DNA of 64,000 nt, from contig CALJVL010000008.1 of the NCBI GenBank assembly GCA_937773775.1, positions 62,001 through 126,000 on the forward strand. The letters run 5' to 3'. The notes under the pieces are model-generated. The model ran no database searches. It was not told the origin of the DNA and saw only the letters and a list, made by a program, of their open reading frames with translations. A program made the translations under genes and the position numbers. Shown here in pieces: positions 62,569-64,000 of this stretch; within the stretch, counting starts at the first letter, position 1; each line of letters starts with the position of its first letter. This DNA comes from an uncultured Flavobacterium sp. (GTDB lineage: Bacteria > Bacteroidota > Bacteroidia > Flavobacteriales > Flavobacteriaceae).

Positions 62569-63032
62569 AACGTTATTTTTAATTTTTCAAATAATTCACT
62601 ATTGGGGTGATAGCTACCAAATATAATCTTTTTATTGTAAAAGTATTTAACAAATGGATTCCTGAAAAACCTCATCATTTATTTAGTGATAGAATAAGCT
62701 ATTTTTACTTTTGGTATCCTTCAAAAGCTCCTAGCGTCGAGCAAACTTCCCTCAACATAATTCAATAAATTTGCGATTATTAACAAAAAAATTAAACAAA
62801 TCTATACTACTACAGATTGTTTGTCTCTATGGACGGGGTTTAATTAGTAAGTTTTTTTCGTTCGTTTGTCAATTGGAAAGGCGGTTTGCAAAAACCTAGG
62901 TTGTTTTTGTAAACGAAAAATTCAAATACTTGCTTGTTAGCGCTTTAAATAACGAATATTCGGTAAAAAGCTTCTTTTTTATACTTAAAAGGACGAACTT
63001 TGATAGAACGTTGTAAAAACACAGCTTTATAA
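62569..63032. other. Divergent intergenic region between the acyl-CoA synthetase and the AraC-type regulator
   Basis: 464 nt without a supported gene. It holds the minus-strand promoter box of the acyl-CoA synthetase (62618-62625). The right half has imperfect repeats of TTTGC/AAAAACCTAGGTTGTTTTTG around 62885-62915 but no clear TAnnTTTG box; GAACTTTG at 62995-63002 is a one-mismatch candidate for the regulator. Confidence 0.5.
62618..62625 (-). promoter_or_regulatory. Minus-strand -7 box (TATATTTG) for the acyl-CoA synthetase gene
   Basis: Plus-strand CAAATATA equals TAnnTTTG on the minus strand, 49 nt before the start codon. Confidence 0.5.
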
Positions 63033-63081
63033 ATGAAGTTACACATAAAAAATATGGTTTGCGGTCGTTGCGAAGCAGGCC
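63033..63081 (+). pseudogene. Frameshifted 5' end of the HMA-AraC regulator (metal-binding N-terminus)
   Basis: From ATG at 63033 the reading is MKLHIKNMVCGRC, the opening of the HMA-like domain found on AraC-type regulators of flavobacterial metal islands. After the second Cys it leaves the frame of the following ORF. Dropping one base near 63072 gives MKLHIKNMVCGRCKQAVKAE, which continues smoothly into the downstream AraC ORF. So one extra base separates the sensor loop from the rest. Confidence 0.7.
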
Positions 63082-63594
63082 GTGAAAGCAGAATTGGAAA
63101 AAATGGAGCTCCCCGTCATTTCCATAAGATTAGGGGAGATAGAACTATCTCGAGAACTAACGGAAGAGGAAATAGAAAGCTTGGCAAATAATTTAAAAAA
63201 TCTTGGTTTTGAATTGTTGCAAGATGAAACAAGCAAGACGATTGAGCAGATTAAAAATTTTATTGTTGATTTGGTTCATCATCGAAGCGAAAATATAAAA
63301 ATTAATTTATCTACTTATTTATCAGAAGAATTGGGGCAAGATTATAGCACTTTGAGTAGGTTATTTTCAGATATTGAGGGCAGCACTATCGAACATTATT
63401 TTATCGCTCATAAAATCGAAAAAGCGAAAGAATTATTGGTTTACGATGAATTTACTTTAAGCGAAATTGCATTTCAACTCAACTATAGTAGTGCAGCCCA
63501 TTTGAGTAATCAGTTTAAAAAAGTGACCGGTTTCACACCTACGCATTTCAGAAAATTGGAAGACAATAGCAGAAAGCAAATTGACAGTTTATAA
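63082..63594 (+). CDS. AraC-type regulator with truncated/frameshifted HMA sensor domain
   Basis: 170 residues as read from GTG at 63082. Residues 1-50 are the rest of an HMA-like fold (VKAELEKMELPVISIRLGEIE). A linker follows, then a C-terminal AraC DNA-binding domain (about 75-165) with two helix-turn-helix motifs, ending FTLSEIAFQLNYSSAAHLSNQFKKVTGFTP (quoted part: LNYSSAAHLSNQFKKVTG). The full form would be about 187 residues with CGRC as metal ligand. It probably senses Cu and activates the pump operon or the adjoining ATPase gene. Without the N-terminus metal sensing would be lost. Confidence 0.82.
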   Translation: MKAELEKMELPVISIRLGEIELSRELTEEEIESLANNLKNLGFELLQDETSKTIEQIKNFIVDLVHHRSENIKINLSTYLSEELGQDYSTLSRLFSDIEGSTIEHYFIAHKIEKAKELLVYDEFTLSEIAFQLNYSSAAHLSNQFKKVTGFTPTHFRKLEDNSRKQIDSL

Positions 63595-63680
63595 ATTATA
63601 TAAATGGCTACCATAATTGTGTAACTAAAAAAGGCCATTCAATTCGGATATTTGTATTGCTAACTTAAGATAGCGTAAAA

Positions 63681-63905
63681 ATGATACATACCTATATTGT
63701 TGGTGGAATGTCCTGCGACGGTTGTCGAACTAAGGTCGAAAAAACACTGAATGAAATCGATGGTGTAGAAGCGATCGTTAGTTTAGAACCAGCAATTGTA
63801 ACTATAACAATGGAAAAGCATGTTCCAACTGTGAAACTACAGGAAGCATTAGCAGCTGCAGGAAAATATACCATAGAGATGAGCCACCCTAAAAGAGTCA
63901 TCTAA
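63681..63905 (+). CDS. HMA domain, probably the N-terminus of a frameshifted copper P-type ATPase
   Basis: 74 residues in the given frame: a complete HMA domain (about 2-68) with the metal loop GGMSCDGCRTK. The frame ends at TAA 63903-63905 after HPKRVI. If one A of the AAAA run at 63891-63894 is removed, translation continues HPKESSNKPNEEAEVKACCG, open to the window edge. That is the usual layout of Bacteroidota CopA (HMA, Cys/His-rich linker, HMBD, membrane part). Alternatively it is a free CopZ-like chaperone. Confidence 0.75.
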   Translation: MIHTYIVGGMSCDGCRTKVEKTLNEIDGVEAIVSLEPAIVTITMEKHVPTVKLQEALAAAGKYTIEMSHPKRVI

Positions 63906-64000
63906 CAAACCGAATGAAGAAGCTGAGGTAAAAGCCTGTTGCGGCGATGACAAGCATCAGCATGCTAAGAGTAAAACAGAGGAGAAGCCCAACACTCCTG
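63895..64000 (+). pseudogene. Continuation of the putative CopA-type ATPase in a shifted frame (runs off the window)
   Basis: Frame 1 from 63895 reads ESSNKPNEEAEVKACCGDDK, then HQHAKSKTEEKPNTP without a stop to base 64000. The Cys-Cys and His pairs suit the metal-binding linker between the HMA domain and HMBD of copper P-type ATPases. Only the sequence beyond the window can confirm the ATPase part. Confidence 0.5.

Overview
The window is a stretch of chromosome from a member of the Flavobacteriaceae (Bacteroidota), most likely Flavobacterium or a close relative. The evidence is the type IX secretion and gliding set (SprA, RemB, PorG, a PorP/SprF protein), AT-rich DNA, promoters with the Bacteroidota -7 box TAnnTTTG instead of sigma70 boxes, and the gene order ruvA-sprA-gcvH-vanZ-deoC-remB. 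No tRNA, rRNA, CRISPR array, insertion sequence or prophage was seen.

Layout. (1) 1-6659: a tightly packed sugar operon behind a pair of LacI-type palindromes, with an MFS/GPH disaccharide carrier, a GH100-like glycosidase, a PfkB sugar kinase, a second MFS carrier and a fungal-type GH37 trehalase. It looks like sucrose/trehalose uptake and cytoplasmic cleavage. (2) 6735-10259: a CBS protein, malic enzyme fused to a phosphotransacetylase domain, and ruvA. (3) 10284-21401: sprA (the T9SS translocon), gcvH, a VanZ-like protein, deoC and remB. (4) 21565-26698: cytochrome oxidase genes (heme O synthase, two subunit III genes, subunit IV), an SCO copper chaperone preceded by an SCO-like paralogue that lost all its copper ligands, a DUF420 protein and a tiny CxxC membrane protein. 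(5) 26710-28113: a DUF4403 lipoprotein. (6) 28283-36135: a MacAB/TolC-type ABC exporter with two permeases and two adaptors, then tsaB. (7) 36136-39998: a possible small RNA, a short ORF, a NifU-like Fe-S scaffold with a duplicated N domain, a PorP/SprF protein, a gamma carbonic anhydrase and murI. (8) 40046-45808: an outer-membrane biogenesis operon on the minus strand (porG-uppS-bamA-two ompH), with a recognisable promoter and terminator. (9) 45930-49665: nadK, a CBS protein, pdxJ, a structured intergenic repeat, an esterase and a holin-like membrane protein. (10) 49765-64000: a copper/silver-type metal resistance island, interrupted only by an acyl-CoA synthetase gene.

The metal island is the most interesting part. 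Exported HMA, thioredoxin, HMBD and DUF3347 proteins precede a CusA-type RND pump, a TolC channel and two CusB-like adaptors, followed by an HMA-AraC regulator and the start of what looks like a CopA-type ATPase. Three of these genes are interrupted. CusA is split in its cytoplasmic TM4-TM5 loop by one in-frame stop, the AraC regulator is frameshifted inside its HMA metal-binding loop, and the P-type ATPase is frameshifted at a run of four A residues just after its HMA domain. These are sequencing or assembly errors, real decay, or (for CusA) a working two-chain pump; the reads would decide.

Throughout, the start codons chosen differ from the ORF track where signal peptides, neighbouring genes or promoters argue for a downstream start (gcvH, remB, tolC, bamA, uppS, pdxJ and several exported proteins).
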